In this document: positions 35,073 to 47,887 of the stretch, piece by piece
Position numbering within the stretch: the first letter of the stretch is position 1
Layout of the letters: every line of letters begins with the position of its first letter
From: Erpetoichthys calabaricus
Lineage: Eukaryota > Chordata > Cladistia > Polypteriformes > Polypteridae
NCBI RefSeq assembly: GCF_900747795.2
Contig: NC_041401.2
Span: forward strand, 120,873,722-120,937,721
Length of the DNA: 64,000 bases
Reading direction: 5' to 3'
Program-made: the position numbers and the translations under genes
Notes under the pieces: generated by a model
What the model saw: the letters and a program-made list of their open reading frames with translations, nothing else
Told to the model about the DNA's origin: nothing
Databases searched by the model: none

Positions 35073-37085
35073 ATGGTGTTTCTTTCGTTGTCGCGCTGGA
35101 TCCGAAGCAGGGGGCCCGATCGGTACTGGCGAGTCCAAGAAGTGCTAAAGCATGCCAGGGTGAGTGATGGGGATCTCGGCTGTCAGAACGTGGGTATTTG
35201 AGAATTGAAAAATGGGTCAAGAGTAGGAGATGCTGAATGGGTTTTCTTTGGAGTAAGGGAGCACTGCGACAGCACCTTCATATAAAACCAGAAGATGTCA
35301 ACGTGAGTGCGTTTCTGGCTTTCTGATGTATCTTATTTATTTATGTATTTTTCAGCATTTTCGTGGTCGGAAAAATCGCTGCTTCCGACTGGCAGTGCGG
35401 AGTGTGCGCCGGGCATTCGTGTTCGCCACCAAGGCTCGCAAGGCAAAGAAGAGGATCATGAGGACGGTAATGTAGCTTATATTTCGTCTACTGAGATCCC
35501 GACAATTTCTTGAATCTCGATTGTTCTGAAAGCATCTGTGTTCTCTGATTAGAGCATTTCAGGTTGTCCTGGAAGAAGTTCATTATTATTTTATTGAATG
35601 ACAATAGCCACTAAGAATATATTATCATGCCAACATTCGCTCATATATTTTGTGAGTTTAGGTATGCTAATACGAGGCAGCAATTGGCATTTAATCATTA
35701 TGAGGAGTTTCCATCTTATCATGGAGTTGCCCTCGTAGCATAGCAAGATCTTAGTCCAGATGCAGATTGGCTTTGTTCTGTACAAAATGGAAATTTGCTT
35801 CAGTCTATGAACTGACAAAAATATTCTAGTCTGCAGTACAACTGAAACACTGCCGCTGCGCGTTTTCATTTTTTTAAAGTTTTTCTTTTATCATTATTAT
35901 TTTTAATACCGTGTCATGAAAAGATTCTGTAACAAAAATCTTAACTACCCATTTCTTTATTTGTAGCTCTGGATTAGTCGTATTGCTGCTGCTACCCGTG
36001 AACATGGCATGAAATACCCTGCTCTCATCCACAATCTTCTCAAAGTGAGTATCATTACCCTGGTTGTGTCTGAGTCTGGTGCCTCTTATCAGAATATAAA
36101 AGCAAAATGTGGACTGAATGTCACTGGCACCTTTTGTAGAGGATTTGTAGGAAAAGTGCCATGCTGGTGGCCGTGTCAATCCACGTAAAATCAACAGAGT
36201 CCTCCTGAGTGACCATCTCTGATTTGCTTCATACAGTTTGGTTCAAGGTACCAAGTTCATATTTTGTGCATTTACTAATTAAGCCAAGCTCTTTCCGGAA
36301 TAATTCTCTTTTGCGGCAGGCTTTGTCATACATGGACAATATGCATTTGGAAATACAGGTGTGAAAAGATTTTTGTCCATTTTTACTGCTTCATAAATCA
36401 GAAAGCTTGAGTTCTTTTAGATAGGCGCTTAGTTGCTAAAGAAGAACTATAATCTATCTAAATATGAAAGATCTGATGTGGTTTAGTGTGGAGATAATAG
36501 AGTGCCAATGTTAGTCTACAGCACAAAATAAAGGTTTTATACAATTTTCAGCAAGCTATAAACTGGCAAATATCCAATTGTGGCCCAACTATTTTAGAAG
36601 TCAAAGACATATAATAATACATAAAAACTGAATGCATCTAGCATTAACATTTATTATTTCTGAAACATTATTTTTTTATTAACACTCGTTTTTTAGTAAA
36701 ATTGGGGCCACGTCCTATTTTTTTGTTGTATCTCAAAACTAAGGAACATACAAGCGTGTAATGCTGCACAGTTTTATTATGTTCAACTAATATGTAGCAA
36801 ATCACAGATGGGAACATGTTCTAAAATCTGTTGATTTATCAACACTGATTGACTCGGCTGTATGAGACAGGGTAAACACTCTTTCTCATATCCATTCTCT
36901 TTTGGTTGCAGTGTCAGGTTGCACTGAACAGGAAAGTCTTGTCGGACCTTGCCATAACAGAACCTCGAACCTTCAAATCTTTGGCCAGTCTGGCTAAAAG
37001 GAGACGGGAAGAAGGATTTCTTGTGGCCCTTGGGGACAAAGGAGAACCTGAAGGCATATTTTCCCGTATTGTGCATTCACAGTAA
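35073..37085 (+). CDS. MRPL20: Mitochondrial large ribosomal subunit protein bL20m (MRPL20), four coding exons
   Basis: MRPL20 is a structural protein of the mitochondrial 39S ribosomal subunit that binds 16S rRNA during assembly. Coding exons are 35073-35159, 35356-35466, 35967-36044 and 36912-37085. All junctions are in phase 0 with GT donors (GTGAGT, GTAATG, GTGAGT) and AG acceptors. Joined, they give 149 residues, the human length. Residues 1-13 ([13 protein letters not shown]) are basic and amphipathic, as expected for import. Family motifs are [17 protein letters not shown] (22-38), the basic stretch [15 protein letters not shown] (56-70), [12 protein letters not shown] (80-91), [12 protein letters not shown] (96-107) and [12 protein letters not shown] (133-144). 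No key residue appears lost. The ATG was chosen because it starts the conserved MVFL. Introns are 196, 500 and 867 bp. Confidence 0.97.
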
Positions 37086-37795
37086 GCAGCTGCTTTGGCC
37101 CAAAATGTCCGTCTTGTTGTCTTGGCCTCTTTTGACTCTTGTTTAAGTGACTCGTCCCAAAGCACAAGCTGGGTAAGCATGCAATTGGAGAGCCATAAGG
37201 AGTTTATGTAGGGGCCATTCCATTGGTAAAATGACCCTAAAACTGGAGGTTGCTTAGGATGTCCCATTTTGATGCTAAGTTAATCTGTTAATAAAAGGAA
37301 TGTATATAATTGAGTTATTTTAATTTCCATTTTACATTAGGTTTTCATTCACAAAGAAGTGTTTTTGTGTTTAGATACAATTATATTTAAAAATATAAAA
37401 ATAACTTTGGATTTTTTTGGTATTAATTTGAGTTCTCTGCTGAAGCAAGCGATGGTAACTCTAGATTCAGATGTAATAAGAAAAATCCAACAGTGACAGA
37501 AAAAACTCCAAAGACTGACAGCCTTACTTAAATTATGCTTGTCAATCTTAAAGAACTTTTTGTTTTTAAAACGAAGGTTTGATTAAAATTTTGCTGCCAG
37601 TATGGGCCTTTGGCTACTGCAACCCTTTAATGGAATAAATCGACTGAGAACTTGGGTTGTTGAAGATTCTGATATTTTATTGGTAATGAGATGGTGGTGT
37701 TATTGTATTTGACATGTATAAAAACTTGTTTTAAAAAGGGGGTTTATTGTGTTGAAAATTGATCTTTTTGATCAATAAATTAATGGAAAGAATAC
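37086..37795 (+). other. MRPL20 3' UTR
   Basis: AT-rich sequence after the stop with AATAAA words at 37290-37295, 37634-37639 and 37774-37779. The last is followed by a T/GT-rich stretch (ACAATTGTGTGTTTATTG) and is the best polyadenylation site; the earlier ones could give shorter transcripts. Confidence 0.55.
37774..37779 (+). terminator. Likely MRPL20 polyadenylation signal
   Basis: AATAAA followed within 25 bp by a GT-rich downstream element. Confidence 0.6.
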
Positions 37796-38229
37796 AATTG
37801 TGTGTTTATTGTTTTCTCTACATCTATTGTTATGACTTGGGTGAACATCTGATTACATCTGAAGTCCAACTTATGCAGAAATCTTAAAATGTTGAATATA
37901 CATATACAGTATGTACTGTATATAAATAAGAGTACCCGACACATTTCATCTTTGAATATTATACAATTTAAATGTTTAGGATGAGTAGTCCATAGAAAAC
38001 CTTATCATTGAATATCCCTATTTTAGACTAATAGGACTGATGAGAATTGTCATCTGAATGGCCTGTTTAAGTAAAAAAACAATTCTGTTGAAAGCATATA
38101 TTTGAGGTAAGGCTGTTATGCTCTCTGATCATGGCATTGCAGAGAGTAGTGATATGTTGATTGGAACATGCAAGTATGAATTTCACTGGACTCTGGACAT
38201 GTAGTAATAATGACCTCATTAAGATATAT
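37796..38229. other. Intergenic, nothing recognised
   Basis: AT-rich; no exon of a cyclin L-type gene is seen here or further on to 54.5 kb. Confidence 0.45.
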
Positions 38230-38870
38230 TTCTACAGACATTCATACTGTGCACTAATGGAAGAAAACTACTGTTGCTGCTGTCCATAAAGATCGGGAGG
38301 CGCTTCATGCATCTGATAATGTCTGTGTTCGTCAGTATCGCATATGAAACATCCTGAATAAGAGTGGCTTTCATGGGTGATGATCACAGATTTTCTAAAG
38401 GATCATGGGGTGGTACTGCCTTGTTGACCCAGGGACTGGATGGGTTGTGGTCATTGAAGGAACAATGAAGTCTAAGTTCTATTAGGGAAATTCTGCAGGG
38501 CATCTTTTATGATTCGACGTTCAGAAAATGATGAGTCATGCAGCATGACAATGACCCCAAACACACAAGTAAATCGAAATTAGAGTGGTTTGAACAGAAG
38601 AATTTGCACATTTTAGAAAGGCCAAATCACAGCCCTGACTTCTGTTCTATTGAAAAACTGTGACTTAATCTGAACCATGCCAATGTTGTGACACTGAAGC
38701 AGCTGCATGAAGAAGAAGAAGAAGAAGCAGCCTTCTAGATAAGTTACAGGTCTGAGTAAGCAGCTTCAGCAAGAACTGACTGGGGCCATTCCAGCTACAG
38801 GAGCCTCCAACAGCTAATAAAGGGTTCACAAACATTTTCCATTCATGACCTTGAATATTTAAACTACACG
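38230..38870 (+). mobile_element. Tc1/mariner-like transposon remnant
   Basis: The + strand reads QHDNDPKHTSKSKLEWFEQK at about 38547-38607, then NLHILERPNHSPDF and SIEKL. This is the second catalytic aspartate and the glutamate region of an IS630/Tc1 transposase. Upstream sequence is recognisable as core region only in short pieces. A GAA repeat at 38706-38729 lies in the C-terminal part. No terminal repeats found; an old copy. Confidence 0.6.
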
Positions 38871-41192
38871 AACTATACATATAGATTTGGACAATTATTG
38901 GCCATTATTAACTTTTTTTAAATGATTTTTTTTCACAATAACACAGTAATTATGCACTCTTTTTGTTTCTGCAAAACTAAACTATATTTGGTCAAATCAC
39001 AATCCCATTTATTTCAATGGTCTCTGTAGAGGCACACTTGTTTTCTGAAAAACACCTGTTTTTATAAAGAACTAGCAAGGTACTGACTTTTGTGCTACCA
39101 ACGAAGACCAATGCACTTTAAAAATGTCCTGGGTGTATGCCACTGAAAAGCACAGATCAGGACAATTTTATTAATTTAAGATACACAGTGAAATTAGTCA
39201 TTGGCAATGACAAGGATGTGTTGCACTACCCAAACTGTGCATACTTCAAGATAATAACACTGCAAAAATCAAATCTGATTTTACAAATTAGGAAATTCAG
39301 TGACAGTCGGGGAAGGGAATGATGACATTTTGCAATAAACTAGTTGCTCTGCAGTGCTGCCCTGTATAGCAGAGGTAAGAACATTTTAAAGAAATCTTGC
39401 ATGTAGACATTTACCTGATAGTACAAATTTGTGTAATAATGTTAAAAAAAAACAAAACAAAAAAAAACTGAATAGTACCTGATGCAGGGATAGTGCCCGA
39501 TGCTGCAGGAACTGGCACCGGCACCCCAAGACCATGAACAGGATGAACAGTCCTCTCCATCCATGAAACATTAACTGCAATATAATGTGATTGTTTGTAT
39601 CGGCAGCAACTGGCAACCTTTTTGGCATATATTGTGCAAAATACTGTAAGTAATAAGCTTCCCTCAATAATTTAAAATACTAGTAAAATGTTTATAATAG
39701 CCATTAGCTTTGTCTTCTAATATTTCCAATATTTCATCATATGTTCGATATAATTTAATTTCTAGAAATATATTGCTTCTTGTGGCATGTAAAATTGTCT
39801 TTGCATAAGGCTGCTTCCGGATCATGATGCTAGGTCCATTGGCCCTGTACCCTTGTGTGTTTATGTGTGCATGTTCAACCTGAATTTTGCAGTTTAGCAA
39901 TTTAAATTATTCTCAGTTTTAAAATCAGGACTGCCTTTTATTTATTTATTTGATAAATTGTGCATTTCCACTTTCAGTTCGAGTACAGTATCCTTTGCTC
40001 CCTTAATAGTTGTCAAAGTAATCTGAAAGAAGAGAAAGCAGATCAATATCAGGAATGTACTGAGCACAAGACAGTACCCGGATCAGATTGGTACTGAGTT
40101 CCATCTGAATCCTTATTGGACCGCTAAGGAGGACCACCTGATGGTGCTAAACTTGAATAAACCACCAAGGAAGCCTTACGTGTGCCCTTTCAATGTGTGG
40201 AAAAGAAACAAGAAATATGATGCTCCTGTATGAAATACACACAATGTCCTGGTGAGGAAAGAACAAGTATATAGAAAATCATTTTTCAGTTGTTTGCCAG
40301 CCTTGCACAGTCCAGCAAGCACATGCTGACAAGGTTAGTGTTGTTACAGGACGGCCCAGAGTTGTTGTTTGAGTTGGTCAGTTTGAGTAGTCTGCGTTTT
40401 CTTACTTTGTTATTTTGGCCTGTCCTTTTTCATCTCAGAGCTGTTTGATTCTAAACTTGAGGTGTTGCTGTTTCAATTTTGAATTATAATCTCCCTGGCA
40501 GCGGGTGATTGTGAGACTCTCGGTTTACTTGAAGCTTAAATCTATATTACTGTGTTTTGGCAGATTATGATGCTATCAAAGAATATCACAGTGATCCAAT
40601 CAGTTGAGGCAAACCTGGCACCGGCACCCTATTGCTTGATTGTATTTTTGTGTGGTGAATGGTGAGTTAACTTGCATGTCTTGCTAGTTATTAGCAAATT
40701 ATAGACATATACTATTAATTAGGTAAGTTAATGTGGGTTGCTGCCTGTTCTTATTCCAGAAAATGTCCTCTTTTTTTGAATTTCCTGGTTCCTTGCGTGT
40801 CACCATGACTTTGAATTGAATTAACCTAATATAACATTCTCAAACCCGATTAATCAAATTCAGGGTTGTAAGTTGAACTGGAATAAGTGGGTTAAAAATG
40901 GAAGGACTTTTAATGAAAATTTGTGCAATCTTTTGCTTTTCTATATTTTTATATTGTGCACTTACCACTTAGAATTTCAGAGGTCTCCTTGTTGATGTAT
41001 GAGCTATGCCTGGTGCACAGGAAATTGACTTGCTCAGGGTCTTACAGTGAGTTCGAGATGGGAACTGTTTGTTTAAAGCACAGCGCCTTAGCCATCACAT
41101 CATAAGGCCAAAAACCTGCAGCAGTTAAGAATGACATTAATATTTAGAATATTTTGGTCAAATGGACATAGAAAATACTGTACATTTTTAAA
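38871..41192. other. Intergenic, nothing recognised
   Basis: More than 2 kb of AT-rich sequence with no exon or clear element. The 15-base phrase CTGGCACCGGCACCC occurs at both about 39512 and 40616; this is probably chance or a very old repeat. Confidence 0.4.
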
Positions 41193-42041
41193 TCCTCTCT
41201 ATTATATAAAAAAACCTTGGGACGATACGAGACCTTTTCAAAGAGATAATTTCATGTCCCTCGAGACGAGACTTTGTGCCAAGAGATGAAATGAAATCCT
41301 AACAGGTCCTAGTGGAGGCGGAAATAAAAGACAAACAGTAGAAGAAGAAAAGACAAAGAGTAGAAGACAAAGTAGAATGTCATTAATGAAAGTACTAAAA
41401 TTCGAAAGTCTCAAAAAAAATGGTAGTAAACATTGCATTAGCACTAACAAAAAATATTACTTGGTGAAGTAACGCAACAGTGAAAAGAGAACGAAAATAT
41501 GGACATAGGTGATATGACAGAAGTATTTAGATATTGTTCAGCTTTAAACTTTAAGTCAGAAACTTGTAGATCGTCTAATTCATGTTGCCATCAGGCAAAA
41601 GCAGTGTTTCTTCCCAATGAAGAGGCGTATCTGCGAGAATTAAAAGATTTGGTGTTTGGTGAAAGTGAAATCCACATACACGAGCGGCAGAGATGAGAAG
41701 TGGCTGGTGCGCCCACAGTCCAAACACTTCTCATTCGTGTGAATGCTATTATCAGACACAGTTCCTGCACTCTCGACTCCAAACGGTCAGAAATAAAAGA
41801 CAAAGAGTACAGTAGAGGACAAAGTAGAACATCGTAAAGGATTCAAAAATGTTGGCACGATACACATGCAGAGCAGGTTAGAGATTATGAAAGTACTAAA
41901 ATCCAAAAGTCTCAAAAAACTGATACTAAAGATCGCAAAAGTGAAATCCACATACATGAGCGGCAGGGACATGGAGTGGTTGGCACGTACCGCAGGCCGG
42001 GGGGTTGGCGAGCGAAGTGAACATGGGGCAAAGCCTCCTAG
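41193..42041 (+). mobile_element. Non-autonomous Helitron with internal duplication
   Basis: The 5' end TCCTCTCTATTATATAAAAA and the 3' end GCAAAGCCTCCTAG (CTAG at 42038-42041) fit the Helitron rule of 5' TC and 3' CTRR. A GC-rich hairpin-forming stretch (GGGGGTTGGCGAGCGAAG) precedes the end, and T follows. The left 120 bp closely match the Helitron at 47888. Inside, the blocks near 41330-41440 and 41665-41710 recur near 41790-41920 and 41942-41990, so part of the element is duplicated. An open stretch (about 41500-41696) reads YCSALNFKSETC, CCHQAKAVFLP and LRELKDLVFGE, like the zinc-finger region near the N-terminus of Helitron Rep/helicase proteins. No helicase is present, so mobility would need another copy. 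Confidence 0.72.
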
Positions 42042-42876
42042 TATCTTTTAAAATCTGACTTGAAAATAATGTTATTTATGAAAAGTGTAATTAATTTTAG
42101 AATATGTCAGTGCTGAGATGGTCAAGGTAAACTTCATTACCCAAGAATGGGACACCGATTTGGTCATTTGGTGCATTACAAATAAATAAATGGAAAAAAT
42201 ATCAGACAATAAGAAGGAAGAAAATGTGTTTGTTGTTCCAGAATTAGTTAAGATGAACTGAATAATTATGCATATCTATGAAAGTCGGCTAGCTTACCAG
42301 TTGGCTTGTGAATGTGAAAATTAATGTTTAACAAGAAATTTCAAATCATGTTTATTAATAATTTAGCAAGATATTACACACAGGGTTTTTGTATTTAGAA
42401 TGTGCTTAAGCTTTTTCAGTTAGTAAGTTTAAATTTATATGCTATAAACACTTAATCCAACTGATTGTAATACATTACACATATTCCTTTCTAAAATAGT
42501 TTCTTTTTGGAAAATATCAGGGTTATTTTATCCTGTGTTTCTGATGGATTATTTAAAAAGAGAACAAAAGTACATGGGACCCGAGTACAGCACAAGATGG
42601 ACCTTCTGATTTAGACAACAAAGTATGTCCGTATGAGGAAATATCCTTGATTAAAATATATTTGTATCTTCCTTATAATAGATTAAAATACCTATGTATA
42701 TTATTCAGTGAACACTTCTGCTTCATAGCGCCCAGGAAGTGGTTTGAACCTAGGCTTGCAGTCTTTGTCTGTGTTGGGCCCACCATGTGCTATTTGTATT
42801 TCAATGCCAGTGAGTTTTCTCCTCAGCTACTCTGGTTTTCTTCTCACATCCCACGGATGTTATTGTTAGTTTAAAT
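42042..42876. other. Intergenic, nothing recognised
   Basis: AT-rich, no exon or element recognised. Confidence 0.45.
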
Positions 42877-43606
42877 CAGTGGTCCTCAATCACGGTCCTG
42901 GAGGGCCACAGTGGCTACAGATTTTCATTCCAGCCAGCGTCCTAATTAGAACTCGGTCCTTGCTGATAATGAAAGTTGGTGTTTAACTCTATGCCTTGTT
43001 AGTGCTTTCATTCATCAGAGTCAAATTTTAGTTACTTTGTAGATCAGAGGTCCTCAGTTACAGTCCTGGAGGTCTGCTATCGCTGCAGGTTTTCACCTTA
43101 ACCAATTTCTTAATTAGAACCCTTTTATTCACTACTAAAGCAATATGTTTTTTGGGCTTAATTTTAGTTCTCTTGCCTGTTACCATTCAGAACCCTTAAT
43201 TGCCTATTTTAGATTTTAGCAGCTGCATTTAAGTTTTAATTGTTGCCTGTTTTCTTAATCAGACATTAGTTAATAATGAGTTGCAGATAACTAATAAACC
43301 AGCAGTTCTCCAGCTCACGTGCTTACCATGAAGTATTAGTGATAAAAATGTTTAGAAATGAGGGGAATTGGAAGGACCATTAAGTTTAAATCTATTCTGG
43401 TCCACAAAACACTTGGGTAATGTTCTCACAGAAGGAAACTCTACAGTGCAATTAAAATTGCTCTTGGATGAATGCAAGCATTAACAAGCCAAACAGTTCA
43501 ATACCAAGTTTCATTATCAGCATGGACTGCTTCCTAATTAGGAAACCAGTTGGAATAAAAACCTGCAGCCACTGTGGCCCTCTAGGGCCATGATTGAGGA
43601 CCCCTG
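42877..43606. mobile_element. Non-autonomous hAT (Charlie-like) MITE with perfect 8-bp target duplication
   Basis: The left end is CAGTGGTCCTCAATCACGGT and the right end in reverse is CAGGGGTCCTCAATCATGGC. Both continue into GGCCACAGTGGCTGCAG-like sequence. The 8-bp flanks GTTTAAAT at 42869-42876 and 43607-43614 are identical. No transposase. A second left-end-like sequence (CAGAGGTCCTCAGTTACAGT) starts at 43045 without a matching right end, suggesting an internal duplication or an inner insertion that lost its other end. Confidence 0.85.
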
Positions 43607-43614
43607 GTTTAAAT

Positions 43615-44654
43615 GGTGGCTCGATGATGAAATGACTCCCCCTTTCAGGAACACCTCGAGCTTTGCCCCCCACTCCTCAAGCACACTACAACCCTGAACT
43701 GAATTAGGAGAGTTTGGAATACTTAAATGAAAGTATGTGACACAGTGTTTGACTGGAATGCCATTTGTACTGTATATTTCAGCATTGCTTTAATGGAAAA
43801 ATTGAAGATTTGATTATGTTTAATCCTGAAAGCACACAGAAATATTTAACATAATCATTGTCTTTATGAATCTCTGTTTTATTCTTTGAAACAGAATGGC
43901 AACATCAACTGTCACATTTTAAGTCCTGGCTAAGGTACCAACTCCTAAAATATTTTCCCCACAAGCCTAGGCAAGATGTGAGTAACCAATAAGAAAAGGA
44001 TTCAGCCGACAAGGCAACCTTGCTTAATACTCCTACTGAGATCAAATCTTTGTATTTCTGTAAATACATTATTAACTGATGATAATAAAAAAGTTATCAA
44101 ATGTATATACTGTAGATATAGCATCTTGAGAAGAAATGTATATTATACTGAATACATTTTAAAATCATGCGAGTGTCTGAGCAGGTTGAAAGAGGCAGTC
44201 AGCATCATGGAGAGCACAGAGCAGCAGGAACTGTCACAGGAGAGACAAAATGGCACTTGTAGGCAAACACGTACTGTATTGTGATATTCTAGTGTGGAAA
44301 GAAGAGGCCACTAGGGGGCAGTTATGGCTTAATATAGGACTATAGCACAGGAAGGTCAACAAGAGCAGCGGCAATCTAGTAACAGAGGTATTGTCGTGTG
44401 TGTGCTAGGTACAGTAAATTTTTTACTTGTATGTTCAACCAACATGCAACACTACATCATAATAAACTTCATTTTATAGAGAAGAAAACGTAAATCAGCT
44501 TAGCTGATATTCAAATAAGCATGCAGATGGTGGCATTTTGTGGAGAAATCTCTTGAGAGTACAAAAAAAATAGCTCTTCGAAATAGTTTAGGAGAGGTCA
44601 TGGGGAGCTAGCGGTCATCTCTACAACAATGGACTCAAGGCCTAAACAGAGAGG
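43615..44654. other. Intergenic, nothing recognised
   Basis: No exon, terminal repeat or array recognised. Confidence 0.45.
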
Positions 44655-44895
44655 TAGTCTATCACTTGGCCCACTCATGCACATCCACACTTAAACTCAC
44701 CCAGGGTCAACATGAAGTAACTAATTAACCTAAAATGTATAGCTCTTCCACATTGGAGGAAAACTGGAACACCTGAAAAACACAGACATGGGGAAAATGT
44801 GCAAATTCTTTACAGATAACAACCAGATTTGGGGCTCAAACCCAAGAAAGTCACAGTAGAGCAATGGGTGCTAACCATTTTGCCACTGAACCAAT
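44655..44895 (-). mobile_element. Old V-SINE-like SINE
   Basis: On the minus strand the order of a GTGGCAAAATGGTTAGCAC-like head, a GGGTTTGAGCCCC B-box-like word, then CATTTTCCCCATGTCTGTG and TTTTCCTCCAATG follows the young SINEs. It is strongly diverged and tailless. Confidence 0.6.
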
Positions 44896-44998
44896 CTATT
44901 ATTTTTATCAAAATTTAAAATGTCTATTTTCAATGTTTTAGAAATTCCTCATGATTTAAGAAACAATTCTTTCAGTGGTATACATGCATGATTTAGGT

Positions 44999-45702
44999 CA
45001 GGGGTCACCAACTCCAGTCCTGGAGGACCACCGTGGCAGCAGGTTTTCATTCTAACCCTTTTCTTAATGAGTGACCTTATTTTGCTGCTAATTAACTTCT
45101 TTTGAACTCATTTTTATTTGATTTGCTGTGGAAGACTCAGACCCCTTAATTGTTTGTTTTTCCTTAATTGGCGGCCAAACAATAATGAGATACAAAATGA
45201 GCCAAAACAACTGGTGTCCATCATACATTATTTGAAAATAAAGAAAGATGACGATCTCAGGAACGTCGATATTCTCAGGTCTACAAAACATTTTAACAAA
45301 GCTCTTAGAAAAGGGAAAATCAACAATTTTTGAAATGTCTGCTAATGCACCACGAAAGCAGCAACAAGCCACGAAACTAAAGAATTGATTTAATTAACGA
45401 CAAGAATCGGCACCTCATTAAACAGCTGGTTGGAGCGAAATTGGTTGGAATTTGAGGCCTTGACTTAGTTGGTCTTTGTTGGCTCCCTCACTTCACATTT
45501 CATTTCTGTTTGGGTGCCATTTAAGGAAAGAAATGGAGCAATTCAGAGGAACAATGAAGAAATTCAGGGGAGCAAATCTTAAAAAAGCAATTTAATTAAA
45601 ACGAATTCACAAGAAGTTAATTAGCAGCACAAACAGGGTACTCATTAAAAAAAGGGTTAGAATGAAAACCTGCTGCCACGGTGGTCCTCCAGGCGACCAT
45701 TG
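44999..45702. mobile_element. Non-autonomous hAT (Charlie-like) MITE
   Basis: The left end is CAGGGGTCACCAACTCCAGT. The right end in reverse is CAATGGTCGCCTGGAGGACC, with a short deletion just inside the terminus. The 8-bp flanks ATTTAGGT at 44991-44998 and 45703-45710 are identical. The inside (GAAGACTCAGACCCCTTAAT, AGCAATTCAGAGGAACAATG) closely matches the copy at 56822-57498, so the two are one subfamily. No transposase. Confidence 0.83.
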
Positions 45703-45710
45703 ATTTAGGT

Positions 45711-46239
45711 GGAATGAGTCCCTTTGCTACACAGTATTAAACATTTTGCATCTGCATTAACCACTGAACCATCATATTAGCCCATTCATCCCAATACAAA
45801 GAAATGTTTAACAATTTGATACAAAAGTTTCTTTATTGTCTTTTGAGAAAAAAGGGAATGAACACACCAAGCTGAGATGAGTTAATACCTGTGATGTTCT
45901 TCTGCGTTACTTTTCTTTTGAATCTTTCTTTTTATCAAAAATAAACCTTCCAATCAAGAACTTTTCAGATGCAACTTATGTAAACAGCATATCTAAAAGA
46001 AGAATGCATATATGAGGAAGATTTCTTAAACATAATTTCAGACTGATAAAGATAAAGCATTATTCTTAAGAACAGAAATAGAGAAATGAAAAGTGTTCAT
46101 GAGGGTTTTGAATGTTCTGTCCATGCCTTTCTAAGATTCTGTTATGTCCACAAAAATTAATATGTTTACTTGATAGGAGGCCCTAAACTACCAGATAAGG
46201 TTAAACGTGGATTTGTATGTTTTAATTGTGCCCCGAAAT
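45711..46239. other. Intergenic, nothing recognised
   Basis: AT-rich; no exon or element recognised. Confidence 0.45.
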
Positions 46240-46425
46240 AGATTTTTTTCTTGTCCATCTGGAGTTTTTTTTTTGTTTTGCTGTCTTTTTCTTCTTTTTT
46301 ACTTAGTATTGCCTAATCTTATTTTTGTTTTTTATCAGCTTTTCTTTCTTCATCTTGTAAAGCACATAGAGATGCACCATTTTGTATGAAAATGTGCTAT
46401 ATAAATAAATGTTGTTGTTGATGGT
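46240..46425 (+). mobile_element. 3' tail of an L2/CR1-type LINE or SINE
   Basis: AAAGCACATAGAGATGCACC followed by GTATGAAAATGTGCTATATA and AATAAATGTTGTTGTTG is a typical 3' end of this group, with a GTT-type simple tail. Confidence 0.55.
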
Positions 46426-47887
46426 TGGTACCTGTCTTTTGCTGGCATGACATTTGGCTCCCTGCATCTATGTAATAAGAAAACAGTTTCAGAAAACAAA
46501 TGAACGTGCACTCAAGTGATCAGATCACAATACTGTATATTTACTCAGACTCTACTAAATAACACTGAACATGCATCTTAGTTGTACATTATTTGTCTTT
46601 TTTATGACCATGTAAATGGACTAATTCAGTGCATTATTTGTATAATGTTACACCTTGCTAATATCAGTGTATCCAGTCTCTGCAATACAGTCACTATAGT
46701 GACAATGTGCTTTGGTGTTTTGTTGACAGAAAACATTAGTTAGGGATGACTCATCTAAGTGTATACAAAAAGTAACACACCTACTTTCAATAGAGTAACA
46801 TAGTGGAGAAGTAGTAAAGAAATTTGTCAACGTTTATCTTCAATTGCCTCTAAACAACCATAGAGAGGGATGCAGCTGCTAATGCACCAACTCTGATAAA
46901 TTCATGTGCTATCAACTCCAGTCTCACTCTGTTCCAGTTTTTATTCCTTCACTTCTCCACCATTAGAGATGACACAAGCATATATCAAAAACTAGAAGAT
47001 TACCTGTTTATGAAACAATATACTGCATGGATTTAGAAGGGAAACACCCTACCAAAAGTCAACTTCTTTGAAAAGGCAACTGGAGAAGCAGACAAAAGCA
47101 AAACATGTGATAACCATTTACTCAAAGACTGAAAATGCCTTTCATGTGGTTCCACACCAAAATGATACAACTCAAGTCAAAAGCAATTGCTATCGGTAAT
47201 AATTGAGATTTGTGAGCTTGTAAATGGGCAGGAGACAAAGAGGACAGGACACAACAGAATGATTCGCTCTGGGTGAAGTCATCAGTGCAGTGCTTTGGGG
47301 AATACTTGAAGCATGAATATACTGTATTCTGTAATTTATGTATATTATTGACATTCAGATATATTTGACATACATGTAGTTACTCTATTTAATTCATATC
47401 ACATAGACTTTCTCTTTTTCTCTGTTTCTCTCTGCTGGCTTAACTGCTATTTTCCGTGTTCACCCAGGTTTCCAGATGCCACCCTAAATCCTGAGAGTGT
47501 TGCAGCATAAATGTTTATGGCTGGATACCCTTCCTGGCGCCAACCTCCTTTAGTCACCTTTTACGACATGCAAGAGGACGCACAAACTTATTCTAACTCC
47601 AGGACTTACTAGTAGTTGTGTACAGAGTTTATGAAATTGACATACAGAGAAATGATAACAAAGATATGTCACTAAATGTAATGGATAATGTCTCTCTGAG
47701 TTATTTTCTTCTGTTTTGAGAAAGTATATTTTAATTGAAAAAAAAGTCATCTAGTTTATGCCAAAAGAAAAAATACACTTTATACGTAAGCATTGGTAAA
47801 TCAATAGAAAAAAACAGTACATACTGTAACTTGTATATTTTGCCTTATTAGGCTCATTTTAATATTGGCTAAAAACTCCAATTTATA
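46426..47887. other. Intergenic, nothing recognised
   Basis: A phrase near 47515 (GGCTGGATACCCTTCCTGGC) looks like part of a dispersed vertebrate repeat but is too short to classify. Confidence 0.4.

Noticed and set aside
39512-40631. The 15-base phrase CTGGCACCGGCACCC occurring twice
   Set aside because: Flanking sequences do not match, so a shared element is not supported.
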